A stretch of DNA of 64,000 nt from DASTFP01 sp963816855 (GTDB lineage: Bacteria; Verrucomicrobiota; Verrucomicrobiia; Chthoniobacterales; Terrimicrobiaceae). The notes under the pieces were generated by a model. That model made no database searches, was not told the origin of the DNA, and was given only the letters and a program-made list of their open reading frames with translations. This document shows, piece by piece, positions 38,200 through 46,969 of the stretch; the stretch's first letter is position 1; each line of letters starts with the position of its first letter. The stretch covers positions 1-64,000 of the forward strand of contig CAWFMA010000037.1 in assembly GCA_963816855.1 (NCBI GenBank), in the 5' to 3' direction. Position numbers and translations under genes: made by a program.

Positions 38200-39873
38200 C
38201 TAGAGCTCGCCCTGCAGGACCCCTTCGACGAGCCGTGCCGCGACCGTCTCGGTCGCCGTATCGAGTGCCTCCAGCGCGGACTTCAGACCGACGAGCGAAT
38301 GATTCGCCTTTGCCTCCAGAACGCGGGAGACCAGTTCGGAAATCTTTTGTCGCTCATCCGGGGCGACTCCGGCACCGAGCCGTCGAAGCGCCGTTTCAAC
38401 GGCGGGCAGCATTTCGTCCGCCTTGAGGCAAGCCTCGGCGAAAGCGCGCTCGTCCATGTCCTCAAAAGCGTGTTCCAAAGAATCGGAAAGCATTTTTTCG
38501 ACGGCTTCATCGCTCACCTCGACAGCGCTTTCTACCTTCACGGTCACATCACGCCCCGTCGCGATGTCTCGCCCGAGCACTCTCAGAAGGCCGTCCGCGT
38601 CGATTTCAAACTGCACTCCCACCCGCGCCTGGCCCCGGGCTGCAGGAACAAAAGGAATGGTAAACTCCCCGAGCTTCCAATTGTCTTTTGCCATCTCCCG
38701 TTCGCCCTGCAAAATGGCGATTCGCATCGAGGTCTGGTTCGCCGCAACGTTGGTAAACATTTCGCCGGCCCGGCAAGGGATCGTGGTATTGCGGGGAATC
38801 AACACATTCATGAGTCCGCCGAACGTCTCAATTCCCAGCGAAAGAGGGGTCACATCCAGCAACGCGACATTTTGCAGCGTTCCGTCGAGAATCCCGGACT
38901 GGATAACCGCCCCAAGAGCGACAACCTCGTCCGGATGCTGGCTCGCGTTTGGTTCCCGCCCAAAAACCTCACGCACGAAATTCCGCACCAATAGCATCCG
39001 AGTCGCACCCCCAGCGAGCACTACCTCGTCAAGATCCTCGGGTCGCAAGCCGGCGTCCTTCAACGATCGAAGGCAAAGCTTGCGCGTTCGCTCAACGATC
39101 GGACGACAGATGGATTCGAGATCGGAGCTTGCAACTGGCGAGCCACTCTTCGCGAGGTCCGAGAGACTCCGCTTGACCGTCTCGGCTTCCGCCCGCGTCA
39201 AGCCAAAGCTTTTCGCGATGGCGGCGTCCATATCATCCCCGCCGAGTTGAGTGTCGCCGTTTGTCGACAACACCTGAAATACGCCTCCGCTTAGTTCCAG
39301 CAAAGAAACGTCGAAGGTGCCCCCTCCAAGATCGTAAACGGCCACCCTCGCCCTATCCGCAAGACGATCGAGTCCATAGGCCAACGCAGCCGCGGTAGGT
39401 TCGGCCAAGAGCCGTTCGACAACGAAACCCGCGAGCTCACCGGCCCGCTTGGTCGCCGCACGCTGCGCGTCATTGAAATAGGCAGGGACCGTGATCACGG
39501 CCCGATCGATAGCGTATCCCAGGGCGCGCTCGGCGTCCGCCTTGAGTTTCTTCAGAATCAACGCCGAAACCTCCTCGGGTGAGACGCTTCCACCATTCAA
39601 CCGCAGCCGGGCCGGTTCGGCCGGACTGCCGACAATCCCGCGATCCATCCCACATTCGCCAACTCGACGACCCATCAACCTCTTTACGGAAAAAATCGCC
39701 TGTTCCCCGTAGCGCAAGGCATCGTGTCCGACCAATGGCTCCTCGCCGTCGGGAAAATAGACCACCGAGGGTGTCAGTCTGCGCCCGCACGAATCGGGAA
39801 AGAGAATCGGAAGTCCCGAGTCCATAGCACCGATCAGCGAGTTCGTGGTGCCAAGGTCAATACCGACAATCAT
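38200..39873 (-). CDS. hscA: Fe-S assembly Hsp70 chaperone HscA
   Basis: A 557-residue Hsp70 that releases Fe-S clusters from the IscU scaffold. Seen: MIVGIDLGTTNSLIGAMDSG (nucleotide phosphate loop), VITVPAYFNDAQRAATKRAG, VAVYDLGGGTFDVSLLELS, VVLAGGATRMLLVRNFV; the substrate-binding domain carries the ITPLSLGIETFGG-like strand (VTPLSLGIETFGGLMNVLI). The length fits HscA/specialised DnaK rather than DnaK (about 640). It ends an operon iscA-hscB-hscA. No iscU or iscS is adjacent; a cysteine desulfurase is found only in the encapsulin locus 22 kb away. Confidence 0.9.
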   Translation of the reverse strand: MIVGIDLGTTNSLIGAMDSGLPILFPDSCGRRLTPSVVYFPDGEEPLVGHDALRYGEQAIFSVKRLMGRRVGECGMDRGIVGSPAEPARLRLNGGSVSPEEVSALILKKLKADAERALGYAIDRAVITVPAYFNDAQRAATKRAGELAGFVVERLLAEPTAAALAYGLDRLADRARVAVYDLGGGTFDVSLLELSGGVFQVLSTNGDTQLGGDDMDAAIAKSFGLTRAEAETVKRSLSDLAKSGSPVASSDLESICRPIVERTRKLCLRSLKDAGLRPEDLDEVVLAGGATRMLLVRNFVREVFGREPNASQHPDEVVALGAVIQSGILDGTLQNVALLDVTPLSLGIETFGGLMNVLIPRNTTIPCRAGEMFTNVAANQTSMRIAILQGEREMAKDNWKLGEFTIPFVPAARGQARVGVQFEIDADGLLRVLGRDIATGRDVTVKVESAVEVSDEAVEKMLSDSLEHAFEDMDERAFAEACLKADEMLPAVETALRRLGAGVAPDERQKISELVSRVLEAKANHSLVGLKSALEALDTATETVAARLVEGVLQGEL

Positions 39874-39955
39874 AGATCGGTGAGCCGCGGAAAAGGGTCG
39901 CCGCTAAAAGTGCTTTCGTGCGCGGAGACAATCCGCCGTTCGATCCGCTGCCAGA

Positions 39956-40510
39956 TCAATCGTGGGTGAGACGAAATTCCCATTCCGACAACTCGGACGT
40001 CCATTTTGAGAGAAACATGAAGGATGAGGCCAAATCGGTCAATTCCCGGGAGGTCACTTCCGGCCATTGCTTATCGAGAGCTTGAAGATTCGCCCCCAGG
40101 CGAGCGCGGGGCTCTTCAATCGCTTTCAATGCCTCGCGCACCTGCAGAAGGATCGTGGCGGCTTCTGAGGCGCCCACGGCGCGAACGACTGCGCTTGTCG
40201 CGCTCTTCGAGCGCAGCGCAACGGCTTTCGCGGCTTGAACGGCGCGGCTGGCCTTCAGAAAAAGTTCCGCGTCCGGCACCGTGCCGTCCTGCCCCCCATG
40301 AACCGAAAACTGCAAGTCCCTAAGATGCCGCAATCGCGCCGCCGGATCCCGGAGAATGCCGTAGGCCTCTTGCAATTGGTGGAATCGCTCGTCATCGCCG
40401 CCCGAAACATCCGGATGTCGCAAAGCCGCAAGCTGCAGGTATCTTTCCTTGAGCGACACCTCATCGACTAGCGGTCTTCGCTCAAAGCCAAAGAAGGAAA
40501 ACGCATCCAT
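39956..40510 (-). CDS. hscB: Fe-S assembly co-chaperone HscB
   Basis: A 184-residue J-domain protein. The N-terminal J domain has the HPD tripeptide in LAALRHPDVSGGDDERF, followed by HQLQEAYGILRDPAARLRHL; the C-terminal half is the helical HscB scaffold-binding domain (VREALKAIEEPRARL). It stimulates HscA ATPase and delivers IscU. It begins 24 bp after the iscA stop and precedes hscA by 82 bp. Confidence 0.85.
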   Translation of the reverse strand: MDAFSFFGFERRPLVDEVSLKERYLQLAALRHPDVSGGDDERFHQLQEAYGILRDPAARLRHLRDLQFSVHGGQDGTVPDAELFLKASRAVQAAKAVALRSKSATSAVVRAVGASEAATILLQVREALKAIEEPRARLGANLQALDKQWPEVTSRELTDLASSFMFLSKWTSELSEWEFRLTHD

Positions 40511-40534
40511 CCCGGGCAGACTCCGAAAGCCGGC

Positions 40535-40942
40535 TTACGCCGAAAAGCTTTCCCCGCAGGAACAATGAGCGACAGCGTTGGGATTGGTCACCTTGAAGCC
40601 GCCTTTCTGGAGGTCATCGCTGAAATCCAATTCCGAGCCGCCAACAAAGAGCGCGCTCTTGGGATCGATCACCACGCGCACTTGATTCGAGTGCACAAGG
40701 ATATCACGATTCGCGGGTCCGTCGACCAAGTCCATCTTGTACTGCAAGCCCGAGCATCCCCCTCCGATGACGGACACTCGCAAGGCCCCTTGCGCGCGAC
40801 CTTGCCGCTCAAGCAATGAACGCAATTTCGCACTCGCGGCGTCCCGGACACGGATCAACTTCTCGTTGCCAATCCTGTAGTTGCCTTGCACGCCCGCTGT
40901 CTCCATCTGACCTAAGAATAACCCCATCATGAGAAGGCGCAA
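40535..40942 (-). CDS. iscA: A-type Fe-S carrier (HesB/IscA family)
   Basis: An A-type carrier with the three conserved cysteines: VIGGGCSGLQYKMDLV (C-x) and HCSCGESFSA (CxC) at the end. It passes Fe-S clusters to apo-proteins, dimeric, cytosolic. The probable start is the ATG at 40906 (METAGVQGN), which has AGG 5 bp upstream and gives 123 residues, better matched to the family (105-125) than the first ATG at 40942. First gene of the iscA-hscB-hscA operon, divergent from an AraC-type regulator. IscA, ErpA and SufA cannot be told apart by motif. Confidence 0.88.
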   Translation of the reverse strand: MRLLMMGLFLGQMETAGVQGNYRIGNEKLIRVRDAASAKLRSLLERQGRAQGALRVSVIGGGCSGLQYKMDLVDGPANRDILVHSNQVRVVIDPKSALFVGGSELDFSDDLQKGGFKVTNPNAVAHCSCGESFSA

Positions 40943-40992
40943 GCCGGCCGGAATTGTCCAAGCAAAACTTTCTTTCCGTTTTTTTGCTTGTT

Positions 40993-41011
40993 AGTGAGAC
41001 TTACTCTCAAT
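40993..41011. promoter_or_regulatory. Fur-box-like palindrome between iscA and araC-type gene
   Basis: TGAGA (40995-40999), five bases, TCTCA (41005-41009), inside AGTGAGACTTACTCTCAATA. This resembles the TGAGAAT-n-ATTCTCA form of Fur operators with two changes. It sits 70-100 bp upstream of the iscA start and directly at the start of the divergent regulator gene, so either or both could be iron-controlled. Resemblance only. Confidence 0.35.
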
Positions 41012-41013
41012 AA

Positions 41014-41970
41014 GTGCCTTTTATGCGGAAGGTGAGTTTTTGCGAGGAGCCGGTTTGGGCCACGGTTGCGGGAGAGTGGCGTCCGCTCTTCGGGAACTTT
41101 TTCGAGGAGGGCGTCAGCGTCGAGTGGCACGATTTCGAATGTGCGGGAACGCTCGATTGGTCGCGCAGTTTCCACCCCGACAGCCTGGAAATTTGTATCA
41201 ACTTCGAGGGATGCGGCGTCATCCACGAGCGCCCGTCACAGACCACGGTCGTCAATCCTCAACGGGTGGCCCACTACACGGCGGACGCCGAGCGCTTGCG
41301 AGCCGACAGGCACGCTGGCCAGCGGCATCGCTTTCTGACTTTGGAAATGTCGCGAAGCTGGCTGCAAGAGGCCATACGCGGCCACGAAACCGTCTTAAAC
41401 CGCGAAGCAAGAGGTTTTCTGAAAGGCGAGGCGCGGCTGCGCACGGCACGCGAGCAACCGCTGAATCCACGCGTCAGACGAGGCGCCGACGAGATGCTGA
41501 AACCTCCACTCACCGGATCCGGGGGAGGATTCTGGTTCCGCGCAAAAATCATGGAAATTGCGGCCCTGACTTTGATCGAGCCCAGCGAGGAGTTTTTCTG
41601 CGAAAGGCACAAGCGGATGGCCCTGGAGCGAATCGAACGTGTCAAGGAAGTGTTGGCCACGGACCTGGAGAACCCTCCTTCCCTCTCTCAGTTGGGGCGC
41701 GAAGTGGGATGCAGTCCTTTCTATCTCAGCCGGAGCTTCTCCGAGCATACGGGAACGACCATCTCGCGCTATCTTCGCAATCTGCGGCTCGAGCGTGCAG
41801 CGGAATTGCTTAGAAGCGGCCGGGTGAACGTTACGGAGGCGGCCATGGCCGTAGGCTACTCGAGCCTTAGCCACTTTTCCAAGGCGTTTGCCGCGATGTT
41901 CGGCGTCTGCCCATGCGTTTTTCCGCTCCATCGAAGAGCGGTACGTTGGCGGCCCGCCAATCGGATGTGA
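41014..41970 (+). CDS. AraC-family transcriptional regulator
   Basis: A 318-residue activator-type DNA-binding protein. The C-terminal double helix-turn-helix is complete: NPPSLSQLGREVGCSPFYLS (first HTH), SFSEHTGTTISRYLRNLRLE, AAELLRSGRVNVTEAAMAVG (second HTH), YSSLSHFSKAFAAMFGVCP. The N-terminal 200 residues show no clear cupin pattern and may be a PchR-like sensor. The start is GTG 41014 or ATG 41023. Targets unknown; iron-related neighbours (Fe-S genes to the left, HemS-like and ferritin genes to the right) and the Fur-like site suggest a role in iron uptake, which is inference. Confidence 0.88.
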   Translation: MPFMRKVSFCEEPVWATVAGEWRPLFGNFFEEGVSVEWHDFECAGTLDWSRSFHPDSLEICINFEGCGVIHERPSQTTVVNPQRVAHYTADAERLRADRHAGQRHRFLTLEMSRSWLQEAIRGHETVLNREARGFLKGEARLRTAREQPLNPRVRRGADEMLKPPLTGSGGGFWFRAKIMEIAALTLIEPSEEFFCERHKRMALERIERVKEVLATDLENPPSLSQLGREVGCSPFYLSRSFSEHTGTTISRYLRNLRLERAAELLRSGRVNVTEAAMAVGYSSLSHFSKAFAAMFGVCPCVFPLHRRAVRWRPANRM

Positions 41971-42003
41971 AACTGCCGTAATCTTTCGCTCCCCACTGCC
42001 CTT

Positions 42004-42208
42004 AGGAGACTGTTGAAAAACCCCTGCATGCCGCGCCCTTCGGGTTGCGCCAATTTTCGGCCCTCGCGGTCTCGCCAAGCTTGTCCGTAGCATCACGGCT
42101 TGCGGGGAGATGGGGACCCGCAACCCCCATCAAGCCTGCGCTTGGCTCCTTGCGATCTTCCCAAAATTGACTGCAACGTGGCATACGCAGGTTTCTCAAC
42201 AGTCTCCT
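42004..42208. mobile_element. MITE-like element with terminal inverted repeats
   Basis: A 205 bp non-coding block whose ends are imperfect inverted repeats of about 30 bp beginning AGGAGACTGTTGA on both sides; the left arm continues AAAACCCC then TGCATGCC, the right arm (reverse complement) GAAACC then TGCGTATGCC. Inner parts also pair (GCCAATTTTCGG against CCCAAAATTGAC). No transposase is encoded. Such GAGACTGTTGA ends are found on IS elements with inverted-repeat termini, so this is probably a non-autonomous derivative. No clear target duplication. It lies between convergent genes. Confidence 0.7.
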
Positions 42209-42279
42209 GGCTGACATGCGACCCGCCGGGCCCCGGGGGCCGCCACCGGCGGCACCCGTCGCGCCAAGAAAAAGAAAGC

Positions 42280-42801
42280 CTAGTTGGTTTCGTCCTCGCC
42301 CTTTTCCTGGCGAAGGGCATTGGACTCCTCCCTAAGTTTTCGGGCGTTTTCGCGGAGTTGCGCGGCATCGTCGAAAACCTTCTGTTGGGCGGCAGTGAGA
42401 AGCGGCCGGATCTGCTGGCGCGTTTCATCGACCACGGACCGGATCTTCGCCCTCTCTTCTTCGCGAATCGCCTTAATCTTCGGTCTGCTGGCCTCCATGA
42501 TTTCCTTCACCTTCGCTTTCTGCTCGTCGGTTAGATTTAACAAACGGCTTAGCATACGGCCTTCGAATTCGTGACCGCGGTGACGTTCCCACCGCCGGTG
42601 GAACCCATGGGATTTGTCCTGCCTTCCGCCGCTTTGCTCGCCCGCGCAGCATTTCTCGGAGCCGGACGGGGTGACTCCCTTTTCGTTCTGCGATTCTTGC
42701 GCCGGAGAACCGGGGTTGGGCTCGGCGACGGCGGGATGCGAAATGGCGAGAACCGCTGCGCTGATGGTACCGCCCAGTGAAAGAAGTGATATGCGTTTCA
42801 T
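42280..42801 (-). CDS. Spy/CpxP-like periplasmic protein
   Basis: A 173-residue exported helical protein. A Sec signal (LLSLGGTISAAVLAISHPAVA) is followed by a low-complexity segment containing CC (residues about 51-52) and His/Arg-rich sequence, then a long helix with MLSRLLNLTDEQKAKVKEIM, the LT-x-x-Q motif of Spy/CpxP/heavy-metal-sensor proteins, and charged coiled-coil to the end (PLLTAAQQKVFDDAAQLREN). A periplasmic chaperone or metal-responsive role is typical of the family. Stand-alone, next to the MITE-like element. Confidence 0.75.
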   Translation of the reverse strand: MKRISLLSLGGTISAAVLAISHPAVAEPNPGSPAQESQNEKGVTPSGSEKCCAGEQSGGRQDKSHGFHRRWERHRGHEFEGRMLSRLLNLTDEQKAKVKEIMEASRPKIKAIREEERAKIRSVVDETRQQIRPLLTAAQQKVFDDAAQLRENARKLREESNALRQEKGEDETN

Positions 42802-42997
42802 TGATAGGAATTCTTGAGTTCATGCCATGCAACAACGCGAATCAATGGAGGTTGCACGTTTTTTGAAAGGGCCCGCCGTCCTAATGCAAAATTCGGCTCG
42901 GCAGCTTGTCTCGTTCGATCACGCCTCCAGTAAGAATTTGGAGCCGAAATGCCGGCCCGGGAACGGTGCTTGCAGGACTCGCCTTCTTGAATCCGGG

Positions 42998-43897
42998 TTA
43001 CCCTTCGCGAACTTTGCGCAACAACGCCGCCAGCATCTCCTCGGCTCGTTGCACGCAGCAATCGGCGGGCGCCATCACGCTAAAGACGAGGCGTCCGCCG
43101 GGCTCGTAGGCCTTCAATGCCCAGCCTGGAGAGGTCCGCGACCTCTGAAAGCAAATTTCGCCAAGGTCTCCCGGACGTGTCTGCAACCCACAATTCACGG
43201 CGGCAAGGAGAAGCGAGTCTCTCTTTTCCCGAAGGAATTTCGCGGAGACCTCCGCCCGCTGGGCCAATCCCTCGTTGCTCAGACAAACCTGAACGGAAAA
43301 CTCCTCTTGCACGATTTGACGGAGCATGGCGCGAAAGACCGTTTCCGAGACCGGCAGGATCTCGTCCTCGCACGAAGCCAGCCCGACTCCGACCCCGGAC
43401 CGAACGCGGATATATGGCGTCGTTTCAGCCACCGGACTTGGCGCGCGATTGATTTCCACCCACCAGCGAAATGCTTCCCAATCGGATTCCGCGGTGAGAT
43501 GGATTTTGTGCAACACATTCCGGAGGCTGTCGAGAAACTCTGCCGCGTAGATCCAAGAGCCCGACTCCTTTTCGATCGTTGCAAATGCGCGGCTCCAGGG
43601 TGGAAAGAAAAACTCGAGGTCGCCTCCGCGGGCATTGCGACCGCAGGGGGTGGACCAGACTTCCGGGTAGCGGCCGGCGGTGCCTAGAAGAGCCCACGGG
43701 TTCCCGCAGAAGGAAATCACGGGTCCAAATGTGCGCAGACCACGAATGAGCACCGGCCAACGGGGAAGAAGCGGAATCAACAGGCGCCCGCCCACGATCC
43801 GGACATTTTCGCGCACGGCGGACGCCAACAACGGGCTTGCGGCGAAAGCGGTGTCTTCCACCCGCGGGCACGCTTCTCGCGACATTCGATTCAACAT
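42998..43897 (-). CDS. HemS/ChuX-like haem-related protein
   Basis: A 299-residue protein whose first two thirds follow the HemS/ChuX pattern: GGRLLIPLLPRWPVLIRGLR, FGPVISFCGNPWAL (family: LGEVMALTRNEHAVHE), DLEFFFPPWSRAFATIEK (family: IDLRLFLSHW..GFAV), SWIYAAEFLDSLRN and VLHKIHLTAESDWEAF, the last block being the strongest (family: AVHKIYLTxxSD). The usual N-E-x-A-V-H around the haem pocket is not kept, so haem binding is doubtful. Family members bind haem or use it as an iron source in the cytosol. Ferritin follows on the other strand, consistent with iron handling. A weak but ordered match. Confidence 0.5.
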   Translation of the reverse strand: MLNRMSREACPRVEDTAFAASPLLASAVRENVRIVGGRLLIPLLPRWPVLIRGLRTFGPVISFCGNPWALLGTAGRYPEVWSTPCGRNARGGDLEFFFPPWSRAFATIEKESGSWIYAAEFLDSLRNVLHKIHLTAESDWEAFRWWVEINRAPSPVAETTPYIRVRSGVGVGLASCEDEILPVSETVFRAMLRQIVQEEFSVQVCLSNEGLAQRAEVSAKFLREKRDSLLLAAVNCGLQTRPGDLGEICFQRSRTSPGWALKAYEPGGRLVFSVMAPADCCVQRAEEMLAALLRKVREG

Positions 43898-44012
43898 GAA
43901 GCCAGCATCCCCAAATCAGGCTCCCGGGTCTGACGATGCGTTGCCAAAAATTTGCGGCGGCTTGTCCCGAGCCGGGCTTGACCTTTGAAGACCCCGGGCA
44001 GAACCTGAAGCA

Positions 44013-44528
44013 ATGCTTATCTCCCAGCTCCTGAACGACAAGATCAACGAGCAGATCGGATACGAGTTTGCGGCGAGCATTCAATATACGGCCATCGCGT
44101 CGCACTTCGATGCCGAATCTCTGCCCTACCTGGCGCGCCACTTCTACAAGCAGGCCCAGGAGGAGCATGAGCACGCCATGAAGTTCATCAAGTTTCTCAT
44201 TGATGCGGGGGCGCGCGTCGAAATTCCGGAAATCACGAAACCGGTCGCTCGTTTCCCGTTCGCTGAGGACGCGGTAAAGCTCTCGCTGGACCAGGAGATC
44301 AGGGTCACCGACCTTATCAACACGTTGATGGATGTCGCGCTAAAGGAGAACAACCATATTGCCTTCACGTTTCTCCAGTGGTTCGTCACGGAACAGCTGG
44401 AAGAAGTGAGTTCCATGGACCAGCTCCTGAAGATCGTGCAACGGGCCGGCGAAGGGCGCCTACTTCTCGTTGAGCAATACCTTTCAGGATATAAAGGCGC
44501 CGGGGACATCGCGGAGAAAAACGGTTAG
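44013..44528 (+). CDS. Bacterial ferritin
   Basis: A 171-residue non-haem ferritin forming a 24-subunit iron store. Four helices: EQIGYEFAASIQYTAIASHF (first Glu ligand), ARHFYKQAQEEHEHAMKFI (E-x-x-H ferroxidase pair), KLSLDQEIRVTDLINTLMDV (Glu), FLQWFVTEQLEEVSSMDQLL (Q-E site). All ferroxidase positions appear present. It lacks the Met pairs of bacterioferritin. Divergent from the HemS-like gene, suggesting shared iron control. sufT follows 97 bp later. Confidence 0.9.
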   Translation: MLISQLLNDKINEQIGYEFAASIQYTAIASHFDAESLPYLARHFYKQAQEEHEHAMKFIKFLIDAGARVEIPEITKPVARFPFAEDAVKLSLDQEIRVTDLINTLMDVALKENNHIAFTFLQWFVTEQLEEVSSMDQLLKIVQRAGEGRLLLVEQYLSGYKGAGDIAEKNG

Positions 44529-44625
44529 CAGGTAACGGAAAGGCCCGGTCCAAACAGAGAACCCAAGCGCGATTTTACAATTCCTAACACCTCCGCCGGC
44601 CGCTGATCGCCAATAGCAATTTCCC

Positions 44626-45168
44626 ATGACTCACCAATCCTCAGCCACCACGACCCGCGACATCGAGGTGACGCGAATTCCGAGCGGCGAAAAAATTACT
44701 CTTCCCGCACAAACCCAGGTCGTCATAACCCAGGCGTTGGGAGGCTCGTTCACAATCCTTGTCCCAAGCCAGGCCGGCCTCTACCGCATCGAAGGCCAGG
44801 ATGCAGACGCCATCGGAGAGCAACCTCCGCCCGGAGTGGACAAGCCGGTCGATGGGAACCTGGAAGAGGCCGTCTGGAACCAGCTCAAGAGCTGCTACGA
44901 TCCCGAAATTCCTGTCAATATCGTTGATCTTGGTCTCGTCTATTCACTCGCTATAGACCCTCGCGACGAAGGCGGCTGCGACGTGACAGTGCACATGACC
45001 TTGACGGCGCCTGGCTGCGGAATGGGGCCCATCCTCGCCAGCGAAGCTCGCCAGAAGATCTTGACGATCGACGGCGTAAGAGATGCAAACGTCGAGCTGG
45101 TTTGGGATCCGCCCTGGATTCCGGACCGCATCAGCGAAGAAGGCAAGCAGAAGCTTGGAATGGTCTAG
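44626..45168 (+). CDS. sufT: Putative Fe-S assembly protein SufT
   Basis: A 180-residue protein with an N-terminal beta-rich segment (EVTRIPSGEKITLPAQTQVV) and a C-terminal MIP18/DUF59 domain: LKSCYDPEIPVNIVDLGLVY (the D-P-E-I-P motif), VHMTLTAPGCGMGPILASEA (the T-x-P-x-C region) and ELVWDPPWIPDRIS. The long form with this N-terminus is the SufT type found with suf operons, needed for Fe-S maturation under high demand. Here it stands behind ferritin. A hairpin CCCCGG-TCAG-CCGGGG at 45186-45201 may end transcription, though no T run follows. Confidence 0.85.
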   Translation: MTHQSSATTTRDIEVTRIPSGEKITLPAQTQVVITQALGGSFTILVPSQAGLYRIEGQDADAIGEQPPPGVDKPVDGNLEEAVWNQLKSCYDPEIPVNIVDLGLVYSLAIDPRDEGGCDVTVHMTLTAPGCGMGPILASEARQKILTIDGVRDANVELVWDPPWIPDRISEEGKQKLGMV

Positions 45169-45418
45169 AAGGTCGTCGAAAAGACCCCGGTCAGCCGGGG
45201 TGCGGCCGATTATTTGATGGCCAAAGCCCCGAGCCGGCAACTGGTGGCATCGGGCGGGTCAACGGTTACCGAGTTTCCTGGGAACAGGGGAGCAGCGCAT
45301 TTACGAACACGCCGCACAGGGAGACCCACCTTTCCGGAAAGTCTCCGGAAGGCGCTCAAAATTTCTTTATCGGGCTTGGAAGGAGAGCGTAGTCTTCTCC
45401 TTCAACCACCCCTCCTCC

Positions 45419-46918
45419 ATGATTTTTCTCGGCATCGACTGCGGCACACAAAGCACAAAAACCATCGCCCTGGATTGGGAAAGCGGGGAAATCCTTGCTT
45501 CCGCGCAAAAGAGCTACGGCTTCGTCCCGGACCTCCCGCCCGGCGCAATGGAACAGAACCCGAATGACTGGATCGACGCCGCCGAACAGTCCATCGGCGA
45601 AGTTGTTGCCCGCCTCGGTGCGCGCAAAACCGAGATCCGGGGCATTGGAGTCAGCGGCCAGCAGCACGGGCTGGTGGTCCTTGACCAGGACGACCAGGTC
45701 ATTCGCCCGGCGAAGCTGTGGAACGACACGTCGACTGGCGCCCAATGCGACCAGATCACGAATCACTTCGGCGGCCCCGAAAACGTCATTGCCCTGGTCG
45801 GGAATACGATCCGCACCGGTTACACGGCTCCGAAGATCCTCTGGCTGCGTCAGAACGAGCCGGAGAATTGGAAAAAGACGCGGAGCATCCTGCTTCCTCA
45901 CGACTATCTCAATTTCTGGCTCACCGGCGTCAGGGGGATGGAGTTTGGCGACGCTTCCGGCACGGCCCTCTTAGATGTCAAGGCGCGTGAGTGGTCACCG
46001 AAAATCGTCGAGTATATCGGGAGCGATCTTTCCGAAAAGCTCCCTCCGCTGCACTCTTCGAACGTTTCTCACGGAAGCTTGCGCGCGGAGCTTTGCAAAA
46101 AATGGGGCCTGGCCAAGGCTCCAACAATCAGCGCGGGCGGCGGGGACAACATGATGGCGGCCATCGGAACCGGGAACGTTCGGGCGGGGGTGGTCACCGC
46201 CAGCCTTGGGACGTCGGGGACGCTCTTTGCCTGCTCCACGGTTCCAATCGTGGATCCTCAAGGCGAGGTGGCCGCTTTCTGCGACAGCACCGACAATTGG
46301 TTGCCGCTCATTTGCACCCTCAACCTGACCCTGGTGACCGAGCACGTTCGCAAGCTTTTTGGCTGGGACTATGCCAAGCTTGAAGAACAGGTCCGCAGCG
46401 TCCCATCCGGCTGCGACGGTCTTCTGCTGTTGCCCTACCTCACGGGAGAACGCACACCGGATCTGCCCAATGGCACGGGCGTTTTTCATGGGCTCACCCT
46501 GGCGAATTTTACCGTTCCGCACATCGCGCGCGCCGCGTTTGAGTCTGTCACGCTGGGACTTGGTTACGGGCTCGCGCGTTTTCGCGAGCTGGGAATGCAC
46601 CCCGCGGAGATCCGCCTGACCGGCGGCGGAAGCAACAGTCGCATGTGGCGTCAGATGTGCGCGGACGTCTTCGGCGTGCCCATCGTTTGCCTGCAAAGCG
46701 GCGAAGGAGCCGGCCTGGGCGGAGCCATTCAGGCCGGATGGGTCTGGAACAAGGAACAGGGATCCGATGCCACTCTGGCGGAGATCTGCGACAGGCTCGT
46801 GCAGGTGGACGAAAACTCGCGCAGCCAACCCGAGGCCGAGGCCAACAAAGTCTATTCGGACGCCCTGCGGAGAACCGGCTTGATTCGCAATGCCCTCGCG
46901 GCGTCCAAGCTGATTTGA
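45419..46918 (+). CDS. xylB: Xylulokinase
   Basis: A 499-residue FGGY-family sugar kinase that phosphorylates D-xylulose. Seen: IFLGIDCGTQSTKTIALDWE (phosphate 1), GIGVSGQQHGLVVLDQDDQV (SGQxHG substrate loop), ILLPHDYLNFWLTG, GDASGTALLDV, SAGGGDNMMAAIGTGNV, ASLGTSGTLFACST (phosphate 2) and LTGGGSNSRMWRQMCADVFG (adenosine). The SGQQHG motif and D-x-x-S-G favour xylulose over glycerol or ribulose. No xylA is adjacent; pentoses from arabinan or xylan (see GH51 remnant) would feed it. ubiX follows 51 bp later. Confidence 0.92.
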   Translation: MIFLGIDCGTQSTKTIALDWESGEILASAQKSYGFVPDLPPGAMEQNPNDWIDAAEQSIGEVVARLGARKTEIRGIGVSGQQHGLVVLDQDDQVIRPAKLWNDTSTGAQCDQITNHFGGPENVIALVGNTIRTGYTAPKILWLRQNEPENWKKTRSILLPHDYLNFWLTGVRGMEFGDASGTALLDVKAREWSPKIVEYIGSDLSEKLPPLHSSNVSHGSLRAELCKKWGLAKAPTISAGGGDNMMAAIGTGNVRAGVVTASLGTSGTLFACSTVPIVDPQGEVAAFCDSTDNWLPLICTLNLTLVTEHVRKLFGWDYAKLEEQVRSVPSGCDGLLLLPYLTGERTPDLPNGTGVFHGLTLANFTVPHIARAAFESVTLGLGYGLARFRELGMHPAEIRLTGGGSNSRMWRQMCADVFGVPIVCLQSGEGAGLGGAIQAGWVWNKEQGSDATLAEICDRLVQVDENSRSQPEAEANKVYSDALRRTGLIRNALAASKLI

Positions 46919-46969
46919 GATTTTCAAGGCCCGCGGTCGGCGATTGGAAGGAAGACGGAGAGACCTAAA

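Noticed and set aside
45186..45201. CCCCGG-TCAG-CCGGGG hairpin after sufT as a terminator
   Set aside because: Stem is short and no T run follows; mentioned with sufT but not supported enough as its own feature.
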